Made by a program: the position numbers and the translations under genes. The notes below the pieces were generated by a model. The model had not been told where the DNA came from. It did no database searches and saw only the letters and a list, made by a program, of their open reading frames with translations. A stretch of DNA of 64,000 nt. It comes from Pontiella agarivorans. Its GTDB lineage: Bacteria > Verrucomicrobiota > Kiritimatiellia > Kiritimatiellales > Pontiellaceae. How positions within the stretch are numbered: position 1 is the first letter of the stretch; every line of letters begins with the position of its first letter. The DNA lies in NCBI RefSeq assembly GCF_034531395.1, contig NZ_JARVCO010000012.1, positions 868,001 through 932,000 on the forward strand, in the 5' to 3' direction. Shown piece after piece: positions 27,836 to 37,110 of this stretch.

Positions 27836-28768
27836 ATGGCCGAAGCTGCCGTCATCAAAACCTCGGCTCCGGGCAGTCTGATGCTGTTGGGCGAGCATGC
27901 TGTGCTCCATGGAAACCGCGCATTGGTCGGTGCCATTGACCGGCGCATTCAGGTGGAACTTTTCCAGACTCCGGAAAATGTGCTGGAAATCGATTCCGCT
28001 CTCGGAAATTACCGGGCATCGCTCAGCAGTTTGGAGGACGATCCCCGTTTTCGTTTTGTGTTGCAGGCTGTGCGGCAGCATCTCGGTGCTATCCCGTCGG
28101 GATTTCGTCTGAAGATACATTCTGAATTTTCGGCCGACATCGGTTTCGGTTCGTCGGCCGCGGTGACCGTGGCCGTGCATGCGGCGCTGATGTTCTGGCT
28201 GGAGGGCATAGAAGCCGCACCGGAGCAGCTGTTTGAGGCCGCTCTGAAAACAGTACAGACCGTGCAGGGGCGGGGGTCCGGTTCTGATCTGGCCGCCAGT
28301 GTGTTCGGCGGAATTGTCGGGTACACGATTGATCCGGATTTTATTCCCCTTGAAGTTTCGATTCCATTGACCGCGGTTTACTGCGGGTACAAAACGCCGA
28401 CACCGGATGTCATTCTGCGGGTGGAACAGCTCAAGGCGGATGATCCCGCGAAGTATGAGCGCATTTATGCGGAAATGAATGCAAGTGCGCAGAACGCGGT
28501 TTCCAAACTTCGGAATCACGATTTTCCAGGGTTTGGAAAAATTCTCAACCGGAATCAGGAATTGATGGATGAGATGGGGGTGAATACGCCGGAGCTTCAG
28601 ATTATCGTCAATGCGCTGCAGCAGTCGCCGGATATTTTCGGCGCGAAAATTTCCGGTTCGGGCATGGGCGATTGCGCCATCGGAATCGGTTATACGGATT
28701 TAAAGGAGCTGGAATTTCCGGTGCATCATCTGGAAATCACACCGACCGGATGTTGTTGTCATGCGTAA
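27836..28768 (+). CDS. GHMP kinase, possible phosphomevalonate kinase
   Basis: 310 aa. N-terminal SAPGSLMLLGEHAVLHG (GHMP motif 1 with Ser for Lys), DIGFGSSAAVTVAVH (motif 2), QGRGSGSDLAASVFGG and KISGSGMGDCAIG (motif 3). The GSGSDxAAS pattern resembles phosphomevalonate kinases more than mevalonate kinases, and the operon position after mvk fits. A diphosphomevalonate decarboxylase usually starts with an APANIALIKYWGK motif, which is absent. The next enzyme of the pathway is therefore not in the operon, unless this protein has an unusual role. Confidence 0.6.
   Translation: MAEAAVIKTSAPGSLMLLGEHAVLHGNRALVGAIDRRIQVELFQTPENVLEIDSALGNYRASLSSLEDDPRFRFVLQAVRQHLGAIPSGFRLKIHSEFSADIGFGSSAAVTVAVHAALMFWLEGIEAAPEQLFEAALKTVQTVQGRGSGSDLAASVFGGIVGYTIDPDFIPLEVSIPLTAVYCGYKTPTPDVILRVEQLKADDPAKYERIYAEMNASAQNAVSKLRNHDFPGFGKILNRNQELMDEMGVNTPELQIIVNALQQSPDIFGAKISGSGMGDCAIGIGYTDLKELEFPVHHLEITPTGCCCHA
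28524..28538. repeat. TTCCANNNNNTGGAA palindrome (centre GGGTT)
   Basis: In the second GHMP kinase, coding for FPGFGK; a near-match with CGGAA lies 23 bp upstream at 28501. Confidence 0.75.
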
Positions 28769-29570
28769 TCAGCCGCTGAAAGAAAAGCTGTTTATCATTA
28801 TCTTCGGGGCGGATACTCCGGCGGGAAAAGCCTTTGATGTCGGGCTTTTTGCGGCCATTCTGATCAGCGTCGGGCTGACGATGCTCAACAGCGTGCATTC
28901 TGTTCGCGATGCACACGGTCTGTTGGTTTCATCGCTCAACACGGTATTCACGGTGCTGTTTACCATTGAATATGTTCTGCGGCTCTACTGTGCAAAGAAC
29001 CCGGTTAAATATGCGCACAGTTTTTTCGGGGTGGTGGATTTGCTGGCGGTGTTGCCGTTTTACCTGGGGCTCTTTATTGATAATGCGGAATTTCTGGATG
29101 TCATAAAAGTGCTGCGGATGCTGCGTATATTCCGTGTACTGAAAATGGCGCAATATGTCGGCGAGGCGGACCTGCTGCTGAATGCGCTGATGGCCAGCCG
29201 GCGCAAAATCGGTATTTTCCTCGTCACGGTGCTGACGCTGGTAATTATTGTCGGATCGCTGATGTATGCAATTGAGGGCGAGCAGCATGGATTCAACAGT
29301 ATTCCGCAGTCGGTGTATTGGGCGATCATTACGGTGACGACGGTGGGCTATGGCGATATGGCGCCGCAGACGCCGCTGGGTCAGACGCTGGCGGCTTTCC
29401 TGATGATTATTGCCTACAGCATCATTGCAGTGCCTACCGGAATTATTACGGCGGAGGTGGGTCTTTCCACAGCGATGAAGCGCAGAGGAAAAATCTGTCC
29501 GTCTTGTAAAAGAGGGCCGCACGATACCGATGCAAAATACTGTAAATTCTGTGGAGCGGCGCTGGATTAA
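28761..29570 (+). CDS. Voltage-gated potassium channel with C-terminal zinc ribbon
   Basis: 269 aa. Six membrane segments: S1-S3 between residues ~20 and 105, an S4 with regularly spaced arginines (KVLRMLRIFRVLKMAQY), a pore helix and the K+ selectivity filter TVTTVGYGDM, then S6 (AAFLMIIAYSIIAVPTGII). The last 25 residues hold CPSC and CKFC, a zinc ribbon also seen in other bacterial Kv-like channels. The start overlaps the GHMP kinase stop by 8 bp, so it is the last gene of the mevalonate operon; a functional link is not obvious. Confidence 0.9.
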   Translation: MRNQPLKEKLFIIIFGADTPAGKAFDVGLFAAILISVGLTMLNSVHSVRDAHGLLVSSLNTVFTVLFTIEYVLRLYCAKNPVKYAHSFFGVVDLLAVLPFYLGLFIDNAEFLDVIKVLRMLRIFRVLKMAQYVGEADLLLNALMASRRKIGIFLVTVLTLVIIVGSLMYAIEGEQHGFNSIPQSVYWAIITVTTVGYGDMAPQTPLGQTLAAFLMIIAYSIIAVPTGIITAEVGLSTAMKRRGKICPSCKRGPHDTDAKYCKFCGAALD

Positions 29571-30352
29571 GCCCGTTCTTTGATTCGCTTTTCGATCCGT
29601 TTGATCCGCTCATCCATCGGGGGATGGGAGGAAAGATAGGCACCGAAGGGGTTCGGGTCGTTTGAGGTTTTCCGAAGATTGGAAAAAAGGCGGCATCCTC
29701 CTTCGGGATCAAATCCGGCGGCCCGGGTGAGGGCGACGGCGAAGCGGTCGGCGCGGAATTCCTGCTCCCGGGAATAGCCCTGTTGAATCAGCCGCGCGAG
29801 CAGCTGCTGCGTGCCCGGGGAAAGGCCGCGCGTTTTCAAGCGGAGCAGTCCGCTGATCACCGTTTTGGTTAAGTAACGCTCGTTGGCATCGCCGTGAATG
29901 CCGTGGGCCATTTCGTGGGCGAGAACAAAGGCGATGGCGTCGGTATCTTCGCCGCACAGATCGAACAGTTTTTCCGATACATAGATGAATCCGCCGGGAA
30001 TGGCGCAGGCATTGAGTTCGCCGGACTGATCGAGCCGGAAACGGTGCTGCCGGTTTTTGTTTCGGAGGCGGGCGGTGAGTTGTGCGGCAATTTCATCGAG
30101 GCGGTTACTTCCAAAGGTTGGAACTTTCTCCTCGTAGGCCTGAGCCAGCAACAGGCCCATCTGGAATTCAGCGGATATTTTCTCTTTTTCACTGCCCGCC
30201 AGCGCCTTGAATATCCAGTTGGCTTTCAGGAAGAGCGGAGCCGATCTGCGACCGAGCAGATAGGCGAGGCTTCGGTTGGCGGGAATCGGGTCCATTGGGA
30301 AAATATAGCGGCGAAATGCGGCTGGTTCAGCGAAAAACAGCGAATTTTGCAT
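29567..30352 (-). CDS. M48-family metalloprotease
   Basis: 261 aa. Zinc motif HEMAHGIHGDANERY, with the third ligand region EFRADRFAVALTRAAGF and the C-terminal HPPMDERIKRIEKR typical of M48 peptidases. The FxLDQSGELNACAIPGGFIYVSEKLF block is the family's substrate groove. The start at 30352 has AAGGGGGAA upstream on its strand; ATG at 30295 has none. No clear signal peptide or lipobox, so it may be cytoplasmic or anchored by a weak N-terminal helix. The stop overlaps the convergent channel gene by 4 bases. Confidence 0.85.
   Translation of the reverse strand: MQNSLFFAEPAAFRRYIFPMDPIPANRSLAYLLGRRSAPLFLKANWIFKALAGSEKEKISAEFQMGLLLAQAYEEKVPTFGSNRLDEIAAQLTARLRNKNRQHRFRLDQSGELNACAIPGGFIYVSEKLFDLCGEDTDAIAFVLAHEMAHGIHGDANERYLTKTVISGLLRLKTRGLSPGTQQLLARLIQQGYSREQEFRADRFAVALTRAAGFDPEGGCRLFSNLRKTSNDPNPFGAYLSSHPPMDERIKRIEKRIKERA
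30109..30123. repeat. TTCCANNNNNTGGAA palindrome (centre AAGGT)
   Basis: In the M48 protease gene (minus strand), coding for VPTFGS. Confidence 0.75.
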
Positions 30353-30435
30353 CTGGAGAAATTCCCCCTTCGAGCTTGGTTCGATTGCGGGGCCTGCGTT
30401 ATGTTTCCGCGTTTCTATTGACAGAGAGAGCCTAC

Positions 30436-32025
30436 ATGAGTGCAGAAAATAAAGTCTTCATTTACGATACAACGTTGCGTGACGGTGCGCAGGCGGAGGG
30501 CGTCACGTTCTCGCCGGTGGCCAAGATCCATGTGGCGAAAATGCTCGATTCGTTCGGGGTGGATTATATCGAGGGTGGATTCGCTGCGTCGAATCCGAAG
30601 GATATGGCCTTTTTCAAGGCCATTAAAAACGAAACGCTGAAGCAGGCCAAAATTGCGGCTTTCGGAAGTACGCGTCGGGCCAACGTGAAGGTGGAAGAGG
30701 ATAAGGGTACGGCGGCGCTGCTGGAGGCGGATACGGACGTCTGCACGATTTTCGGAAAAAGCTGGCTGCTGCATGTGACCGAAGTTTTGAAAACGACGCC
30801 GGAGGAAAATCTGGCGATGATCGAGGATACCTGCCGCTATTTGAAGGAAAACGGCAAAGAGGTCATTTACGACGCGGAACATTTTTTCGACGGATACAAG
30901 GACAGTCCGGATTATGCCCTCCGATCCCTGGAAGCTGCGGTGAGGGGCGGGGCGGACTGCCTGGTGCTGTGCGATACCAACGGCGGTTGTATGCCGAACG
31001 AAATTTTTGAGGTGACCACACTGGTACGCGATCGATTCGGCGTGGCGGTGGGTATTCATACGCACAACGACTCAGAAACCGCGGTGGCGAATGCGATGGA
31101 ATCGGTTCGTGCCGGGGCTGTGCATGTGCAGGGCGTAATCAATGGATTCGGTGAGCGGTGCGGGAACTGCAACCTGGTTTCAGTGGTGGCCAACCTGAAT
31201 CTGAAGACGGACAAAACCTGTCTGGCCGATCCGGCGCAGCTGAAAAGTCTGAAGTCGGTTTCGCAGTTTGTGAATGAGCAGGCGAATCTGCGGGATAACC
31301 AGCGTGCGGCCTTTGTGGGCGAGAGCGCATTTGCTCATAAGGCGGGGATGCATGTGGATGGCGTGCGGAAGGTGTCGCACAGTTTTGAACATGTGCCGCC
31401 GGAGTCGGTGGGCAATGATCGCCGTATCCTGATTTCGGAGCTTTCCGGGGCAAGCAATGTGATGGAAAAGCTGATTGAGATGGGGTTGAATAATATCGAC
31501 CGGAAATCGCCGGAAGTGCGCGAGATTCTGAAAATGATGGAAAAGCAGGAGCGGGGCGGCTATGTGTATGAGTCGGCCGATGCCTCCTTTAAGATGCTGA
31601 TCAAGAAGGTGCTGAAGGAGCATAAGAGTTTCTTTGAGCTCGAGGGGTTCCGCGTGATGGTGGAAAAGCGCGGCAAAAATGCGCCGTGTGTTTCCGAGGC
31701 GACACTGAAGCTGAATGTGAACGGAAAACGGGCGTTTACGGTGGGTGAGGGTGATGGCCCGGTGGATGCGCTGAACATGGCGCTGCGCCATGCGCTTCAG
31801 GAATTTTACCCGAGTATCCGGCATGTGCAGCTGGCGGACTATCGCGTGAGTATTCTCGACCCGGAAGAGGCGACGGCGGCGAAGACCCGCGTGGTGATTG
31901 AATCGTCGGACGGTGAAAATACCTGGGGTACGGTCGGTGTCTCGGAAAATATCATCGAAGCGTCGTGGGAAGCTCTGGTTGACGGCGTGGAATACAAACT
32001 CTTTTTGAATGAGGATAAAAAGTGA
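30436..32025 (+). CDS. cimA: Citramalate synthase
   Basis: 529 aa from the ATG at 30436; the open frame extends back to 30295 without support. Catalytic block IYDTTLRDGAQAEGV and metal-binding HTHNDSETAVANAM, GFGERCGNCNLVSV define the isopropylmalate/citramalate synthase family, and the C-terminal ~150 residues form the regulatory LeuA dimer domain (FxLEGFRVMVEKRG, MALRHALQEFYPSI). The DGAQAEGVTFS variant and the length are typical of CimA, which makes citramalate from pyruvate and acetyl-CoA for isoleucine synthesis. It stands alone, 84 bp before valS. Confidence 0.9.
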   Translation: MSAENKVFIYDTTLRDGAQAEGVTFSPVAKIHVAKMLDSFGVDYIEGGFAASNPKDMAFFKAIKNETLKQAKIAAFGSTRRANVKVEEDKGTAALLEADTDVCTIFGKSWLLHVTEVLKTTPEENLAMIEDTCRYLKENGKEVIYDAEHFFDGYKDSPDYALRSLEAAVRGGADCLVLCDTNGGCMPNEIFEVTTLVRDRFGVAVGIHTHNDSETAVANAMESVRAGAVHVQGVINGFGERCGNCNLVSVVANLNLKTDKTCLADPAQLKSLKSVSQFVNEQANLRDNQRAAFVGESAFAHKAGMHVDGVRKVSHSFEHVPPESVGNDRRILISELSGASNVMEKLIEMGLNNIDRKSPEVREILKMMEKQERGGYVYESADASFKMLIKKVLKEHKSFFELEGFRVMVEKRGKNAPCVSEATLKLNVNGKRAFTVGEGDGPVDALNMALRHALQEFYPSIRHVQLADYRVSILDPEEATAAKTRVVIESSDGENTWGTVGVSENIIEASWEALVDGVEYKLFLNEDKK

Positions 32026-32109
32026 TTCGTGAAATGTGAGCCGTGAATTTCCTACATCCAGGCTCAAGTTTATGAACTCTGAATTTAGTAACAACCCGGA
32101 TTAAAAATT

Positions 32110-34761
32110 ATGGCAGGATTATCTAAAAACTACGACCCGAAGGCAGTTGAAGAAAAGTGGTACAAGCAGTGGATGGAAGACAAGCGCTTTCATGGCGAAA
32201 GCGAGGACGGGGGCGATCCGTTCTGCATTGTGATTCCGCCGCCGAATGTGACCGGCATTCTGCACATGGGCCATGCGCTGAATAATAATATCCAGGATGT
32301 GCTGACGCGCGTCGCCCGTATGCAGGGCAAAAATACGGTCTGGGTTCCGGGATCCGATCACGCGGGTATCGCTACGCAGAATGTGGTGGAGCGCGCCCTC
32401 AAAAAAGAAGGTAAAACGCGTGATGATCTCGGCCGTGAAAAATTTCTCGAGCGCGTCTGGGAATGGAAAGAGGAGTATGGCTCCACGATTTCCAACCAGC
32501 TGAAAAAGCTGGGGGCTTCCTGCGATTGGGATCGCGAGCGTTTTACGATGGATGAAGGGCTGAGCGATGCGGTGCTGGAAATCTTCTGCCGGCTGTATGA
32601 CAAAGATCTGATTTACCGCGGCAGCCGGATCATCAACTGGTGCCCGCGTTGCGAGACCGCGTTGTCGGATGAGGAATCCGAGCATATTGAAGTGGAAGGT
32701 GCGCTGTATCACATTAAATACGCGGTGAAAGACGAAAAGAAAAAGCTGGTGGTTGCGACGACGCGTCCGGAAACGATGCTCGGCGATACGGCAGTTGCGG
32801 TAAATCCGCGTGACGAGCGTTACAAGGACCTTGTCGGGAAGACGGTTATTCTTCCGATTGTAAATCGTGAAATTCCGATTATTGCCGACGATTACGTCGA
32901 TCCGGAATTCGGAACCGGTATTGTGAAAATTACACCGGCGCACGACCCGAACGACTTTGAAATGGGGCTGCGTCATGAGCTGCCGCAGATTAATGTGATG
33001 ACCGATACCGGCATCATGAACGAGGAGGCCGGTCCGTACGAAGGGATGGACCGCTTTGAATGCCGCAAGCAGCTGATGGAAGATCTGAAGGCCGGCGGGC
33101 TGGTGGAAAAGGTGGAAAAGCACATGCACGCGGTGGGGCATTGCTACCGTTGCGATACGGTGGTTGAACCGCGCCTTTCTCCGCAGTGGTTTGTGAAGAT
33201 GAAATCACTGGCGCGTCCGGCGATCGAGGCGGTGAATGACGGCCGGATAAAGTTTGTGCCGGAGCGCTGGAACAAGACCTATATGGGCTGGATGGAAAAC
33301 ATCCGCGATTGGTGCATCTCGCGCCAGATCTGGTGGGGGCACCGTATTCCGATTTTCTATTGCGATGACTGCGGACACGAGTGGGCCTCCAAGACCTCGG
33401 AAACCGCGTGCCCGAAATGTCAATCAGCCAATGTGCGGCAGGATGAGGATGTACTCGATACGTGGTTCTCTTCCTGGCTCTGGCCGTTCTCTGTATTCGG
33501 CTGGCCGAACGATGATAAAGATCTGAAATTTTATTATCCGACCAATACGCTGGTGACCGGTAACGAGATCATCTTTTTCTGGGTGGCGCGTATGATTATG
33601 TCGGGTCTGGAAGTGATGGGGGATATTCCGTTCGATACGGTTTACATCCACGGCACTGTGCGCGATGACCAGGGACGGAAAATGTCGAAATCGCTCGGTA
33701 ATTCCATCGATCCGCTGGATATCATCGAAAAATACAGCTCGGATGCACTGCGCTTTTCGCTGCTGATGATTACAGCGACCGGGCAGGATGTTTATATTAA
33801 TGACGAAAAATTTGAGATCGGCCGTAACTTCGGTACGAAGATCTGGAATGCAGCGCGCTTCATGGAAATGCATTCCACCGATTTTGATGTGAAGGATCTG
33901 GCGTTTGATGAAGCGGATCTGACACCGGACGATCAGCATCTGCTGGCGAAGCTGAATGAAGCGATTGAGGCGGTGAATGAAAATCTGGGCCGCTATCGTT
34001 TTAATGATGCGACGCTCGCGCTGTATGATTTTTTCTGGCATAGCTACTGCGATTGGTACCTCGAATATGCGAAGCCGATCCTTTACAAAGGCACGCCGGA
34101 ACAGAAGAAGCATACGCTGCAGGTGATGCATTTTTCATTTTCCACGGCCCTGCGGCTGTTGCATCCTTTTATGCCGTTCCAGACGGAAGAGCTCTGGGAG
34201 GGCATGGGATATAATCATGAATCCGAATCGATCATGATTGCGCCGTGGCCGGAGAACGCCGTGGTTTCGGGTATCCGTTCTGCGGTGGTGAAGTATGTTG
34301 ACGGAAAGCATGACCTAATCCGCATCGGGCGTATTCTGCGGGCTGAATATAACCTGGCCAATAAGCAGACGGCTAAATTCTGTGTCCGCGCCTCCAATGC
34401 GGAGGTTGCACAGCAGATCGAGGATGATATTGCCTCGATTTCGGCGGCGCTGAATGCGGAGGAAATTCGTGTGGACGTTGATTATACGCCGGAAGGTGCA
34501 ATGCCCAGCGGTATCAGTGCACTGGGAACAGTGTATATGTCGATTGAAGGTCTGGTGGACGTCGATGCGGAAATCGAAAAGCTGTCTAAAGAGCTGGAGG
34601 AAGTCAACGGCTTCCTGACCGGTGTTAAGAAGAAGCTTGAGAATCCTAATTTTGTAGACCGTGCTCCTAAGGATGTGGTGGACATTCAGCGCAAGCGCAA
34701 GGTGGAGCTGCAGGAGAAGAGCGAAAAGCTTGAAAAGATGATCGATACGCTTCGCGGCTGA
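32110..34761 (+). CDS. valS: Valyl-tRNA synthetase
   Basis: 883 aa class Ia synthetase. HMGHALNN is the HIGH signature and [14 protein letters not shown] the KMSKS loop; the editing domain ([22 protein letters not shown]) lies between, and the [22 protein letters not shown] block is specific to ValRS. The C-terminal ~70 residues form the coiled-coil arm ([19 protein letters not shown]). It charges tRNA-Val, with proofreading against threonine. The citramalate synthase directly upstream feeds isoleucine synthesis, a sister branched-chain pathway. Confidence 0.97.
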   Translation: MAGLSKNYDPKAVEEKWYKQWMEDKRFHGESEDGGDPFCIVIPPPNVTGILHMGHALNNNIQDVLTRVARMQGKNTVWVPGSDHAGIATQNVVERALKKEGKTRDDLGREKFLERVWEWKEEYGSTISNQLKKLGASCDWDRERFTMDEGLSDAVLEIFCRLYDKDLIYRGSRIINWCPRCETALSDEESEHIEVEGALYHIKYAVKDEKKKLVVATTRPETMLGDTAVAVNPRDERYKDLVGKTVILPIVNREIPIIADDYVDPEFGTGIVKITPAHDPNDFEMGLRHELPQINVMTDTGIMNEEAGPYEGMDRFECRKQLMEDLKAGGLVEKVEKHMHAVGHCYRCDTVVEPRLSPQWFVKMKSLARPAIEAVNDGRIKFVPERWNKTYMGWMENIRDWCISRQIWWGHRIPIFYCDDCGHEWASKTSETACPKCQSANVRQDEDVLDTWFSSWLWPFSVFGWPNDDKDLKFYYPTNTLVTGNEIIFFWVARMIMSGLEVMGDIPFDTVYIHGTVRDDQGRKMSKSLGNSIDPLDIIEKYSSDALRFSLLMITATGQDVYINDEKFEIGRNFGTKIWNAARFMEMHSTDFDVKDLAFDEADLTPDDQHLLAKLNEAIEAVNENLGRYRFNDATLALYDFFWHSYCDWYLEYAKPILYKGTPEQKKHTLQVMHFSFSTALRLLHPFMPFQTEELWEGMGYNHESESIMIAPWPENAVVSGIRSAVVKYVDGKHDLIRIGRILRAEYNLANKQTAKFCVRASNAEVAQQIEDDIASISAALNAEEIRVDVDYTPEGAMPSGISALGTVYMSIEGLVDVDAEIEKLSKELEEVNGFLTGVKKKLENPNFVDRAPKDVVDIQRKRKVELQEKSEKLEKMIDTLRG

Positions 34762-34806
34762 TATCGCTTATTTTAAGCTTTCCGCTCTTTGGCGGGTACG
34801 GGCGGT

Positions 34807-35952
34807 TTATCGTTCGATAAAACGAATGTTTACCGACTCGTATCCGGTCATGCGCTTGAATGAGGCTTCCTCGTCGTATTTCGGTACAGCTTCAATCAGT
34901 TCGATGCGTTCGACCTGTTCGCAGAGTGATTCAAGCAGGCTGCGCATGATCAGCCGAGCGTGCGGCGCACCCATACAGCGATGAGTGGCATGACCGAAAC
35001 CGACGTGTCGGTTGGGGTGGCGGTCGAGGATGATCTCATCCGGATTTTCAAAGACCGTGGCATCGCGATTGGCCGATGGCCAGCATAGCCCGACGCGTCC
35101 GCCGGCGGGAACGGTATGGCCCAGCACTTCTTTGGCATGGGGACAGACCCGGGTGATGGCAGTCAGGGGGCTTACATAGCGGACAAATTCCTCAATGGCT
35201 TTAGGGATGCGGGTTTCGTCTTCCCGCAGGAAGTCGATGCCTTCCGGATGATCGCCGAAATAGGCCAGAATGCTGGAGACCATATTAATCACCGTATCGC
35301 GGCCGCCGGCAAAGGCAACATTGGCAAACCCCTGCTTTTCTTCGAGGGTCAGTTTTCTGCCGCGGAATTCCGCCAGATTCAGTATGCTGAAAAAATCGTT
35401 GCCCGGATTTCCTTCCGCTTTGGCAAACTGTTTTCCGGTATAGTTTTCCAAAACCGGACCGCTGTCGACGCCGTCGTCCCGGTCGTGAAAGACGTGTACG
35501 CCCCAATTGATCCATTCGTCCGCTTCGCTTTCCGGAACGTTCAGCAGGCGTGTCAGAGCGCGGCACTGCAAGGGAAGAGCAAATCCGCGTACAGCCTCGA
35601 TTTCTTTCTGGTGTACGGCATGACTCACCATTTCGCTTACCAGTGTTTTCATGTCGGCCATATACTTTTCGTCTTCCATCGGGCGCTTGAAAAGCGGCTC
35701 TACGATATTGCGATAGTCGGTATGGTCGGGGGGATCGATTTCGAGGGGAAGCTGACGGACAGTGCGTACGTCAGCTTCGGAATGGATGACGCACATCAGA
35801 GGGTTGTTGCTGCTGAACGATTCATAATCGCGTGCGGCATTGCGGACTTCTTTGTGCGTGAGAATCAGGGGAAGGTTTTCACCTTCGACATCGACGTGAT
35901 GAAGACCGGTCGATTCTCGGTCGGCTTTGAATGGATCGGGGTGAACGGGCAT
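34807..35952 (-). CDS. Cytochrome P450
   Basis: 381 aa from the ATG at 35952, which has AAGGAG 7 nt upstream. The I-helix FAGGRDTVIN (oxygen activation), the ExxR in IEEFVRYVSPL and the haem loop GFGHATHRCMGAPHAR with the Cys ligand are all present. Soluble, without a membrane anchor, so class I: it needs ferredoxin and reductase, neither of which is nearby. Substrate not deducible. P450s of this type demethylate 6-O-methyl-galactose in marine porphyran degraders; the GH86-like enzyme in this window makes that worth testing but does not show it. Confidence 0.92.
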   Translation of the reverse strand: MPVHPDPFKADRESTGLHHVDVEGENLPLILTHKEVRNAARDYESFSSNNPLMCVIHSEADVRTVRQLPLEIDPPDHTDYRNIVEPLFKRPMEDEKYMADMKTLVSEMVSHAVHQKEIEAVRGFALPLQCRALTRLLNVPESEADEWINWGVHVFHDRDDGVDSGPVLENYTGKQFAKAEGNPGNDFFSILNLAEFRGRKLTLEEKQGFANVAFAGGRDTVINMVSSILAYFGDHPEGIDFLREDETRIPKAIEEFVRYVSPLTAITRVCPHAKEVLGHTVPAGGRVGLCWPSANRDATVFENPDEIILDRHPNRHVGFGHATHRCMGAPHARLIMRSLLESLCEQVERIELIEAVPKYDEEASFKRMTGYESVNIRFIER

Positions 35953-36030
35953 GATCAAACTCCTTATATCTTGGTTAATGTTATATAGGTAATAAGATCA
36001 AGCTGATTTTGGCCATAGACCGAGATGCTA

Positions 36031-36057
36031 TTGTTATGGACTAAAATGCTGTATAAT
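36031..36057 (+). promoter_or_regulatory. Possible promoter upstream of lipA
   Basis: TTGTTA (36031-36036) and a perfect TATAAT (36052-36057) are separated by 15 bases, slightly short. It lies in the 244-bp gap between the divergent P450 and lipA genes and would give a leader of about 135 nt. Nothing else was recognised in the gap. Confidence 0.35.
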
Positions 36058-36196
36058 TGACAAAACTATCCATTCAGCACATTTTCAGTCCTACATAAAT
36101 TAAGGATTAGAGTTTGCCGGAGCGGAGGTTCTGGTATGTTCCTTCCTGTTTTGCCACTGAAGTCGCCGTGATTGGGCGGCAATCGGAGATCATGAT

Positions 36197-37075
36197 ATGA
36201 GTACAACTGAAGAAGCAGTGCGGCCCGCACGGATTCCGGAATGGATGCGGCGCCCCATTCAGACGGATAAAGAATATTCTGAAACCCACAATGCCCTGAA
36301 GAAAAACGGGCTGCACACCGTCTGTGAAGATGCCAAGTGTCCGAACCGGCATGAATGCTGGAACCACGGCACGGCGACGGTGATGATTCTGGGGAATATC
36401 TGCACACGTGACTGCCGGTTCTGTTCGATTGCGTTCGGGAAGCCGGAAGGGCTGGATCTGGATGAGCCCCGCCGGGTTGCGGATGCCGTGGAAAAAATGA
36501 AACTGAAACATGTGGTGATTACGTCGGTTACGCGTGATGATCTGCTTGACGGCGGCGCGGAAATTTTTGCGCAGACGATTACTGCGGTCAAAGAACGGGT
36601 TCCCGGTTTAACCGTAGAGGTGTTGACACCGGATTTCTGGGGGCGGAAGGAATCGCTCTATAAGGTTCTGGACGCCGGACCGATTGTTTTTAATCATAAT
36701 GTGGAAACGGTGAAACGGCTGCAGCGCTCGATTCGCTCTGGCGCGACTTATGAGCGTTCGTTGAAAATTTTGAAAATGGCGTCGGAGTATGGCGATGGAT
36801 CGATTCGGGTGAAGACCGGTATTATGCTGGGTCTCGGTGAAACGAACGAAGAGGTGATGGAGTGTCTGCAGGATATTTATGATCACGGGATCCGTCTGCT
36901 GACCATTGGGCAGTATATGGCACCGACGCGTGACCATGCGCACACGAAGCGGTTTGTGACCCCGAAGGAGTTTGTCGATTTCGAGGACGCGGCTTACGAA
37001 ATCGGTTTTGATGCGGTAGCGTCGGGCCCGCTGGTCCGTTCGTCATACCGGGCGGATAAAATGCTGAAGGCATGA
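36197..37075 (+). CDS. lipA: Lipoyl synthase
   Basis: 292 aa radical-SAM enzyme that inserts two sulfurs into octanoyl chains on lipoyl domains. Both iron-sulfur centres are visible: the auxiliary-cluster motif CEDAKCPNRHEC and the SAM cluster CTRDCRFC. Further family blocks: TATVMILGN, VITSVTRDDLLDGGA, FNHNVETVKRL, KTGIMLGLGETNEE and the C-terminal GPLVRSSYRAD with the conserved RSSY serine. Length fits. No lipB or lplA nearby. Confidence 0.96.
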   Translation: MSTTEEAVRPARIPEWMRRPIQTDKEYSETHNALKKNGLHTVCEDAKCPNRHECWNHGTATVMILGNICTRDCRFCSIAFGKPEGLDLDEPRRVADAVEKMKLKHVVITSVTRDDLLDGGAEIFAQTITAVKERVPGLTVEVLTPDFWGRKESLYKVLDAGPIVFNHNVETVKRLQRSIRSGATYERSLKILKMASEYGDGSIRVKTGIMLGLGETNEEVMECLQDIYDHGIRLLTIGQYMAPTRDHAHTKRFVTPKEFVDFEDAAYEIGFDAVASGPLVRSSYRADKMLKA

Positions 37076-37110
37076 TTCCGGTATTTGGAATAGACGGGCC
37101 GGCAGAGTGA

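Noticed and set aside
31180-32094. 304-codon minus-strand ORF opposite cimA
   Set aside because: Antisense of a well-supported gene; His/Arg-rich translation typical of a shadow frame; no ribosome-binding site or family.
32119-33141. 340-codon minus-strand ORF opposite valS
   Set aside because: Shadow frame; the plus strand carries every ValRS motif.
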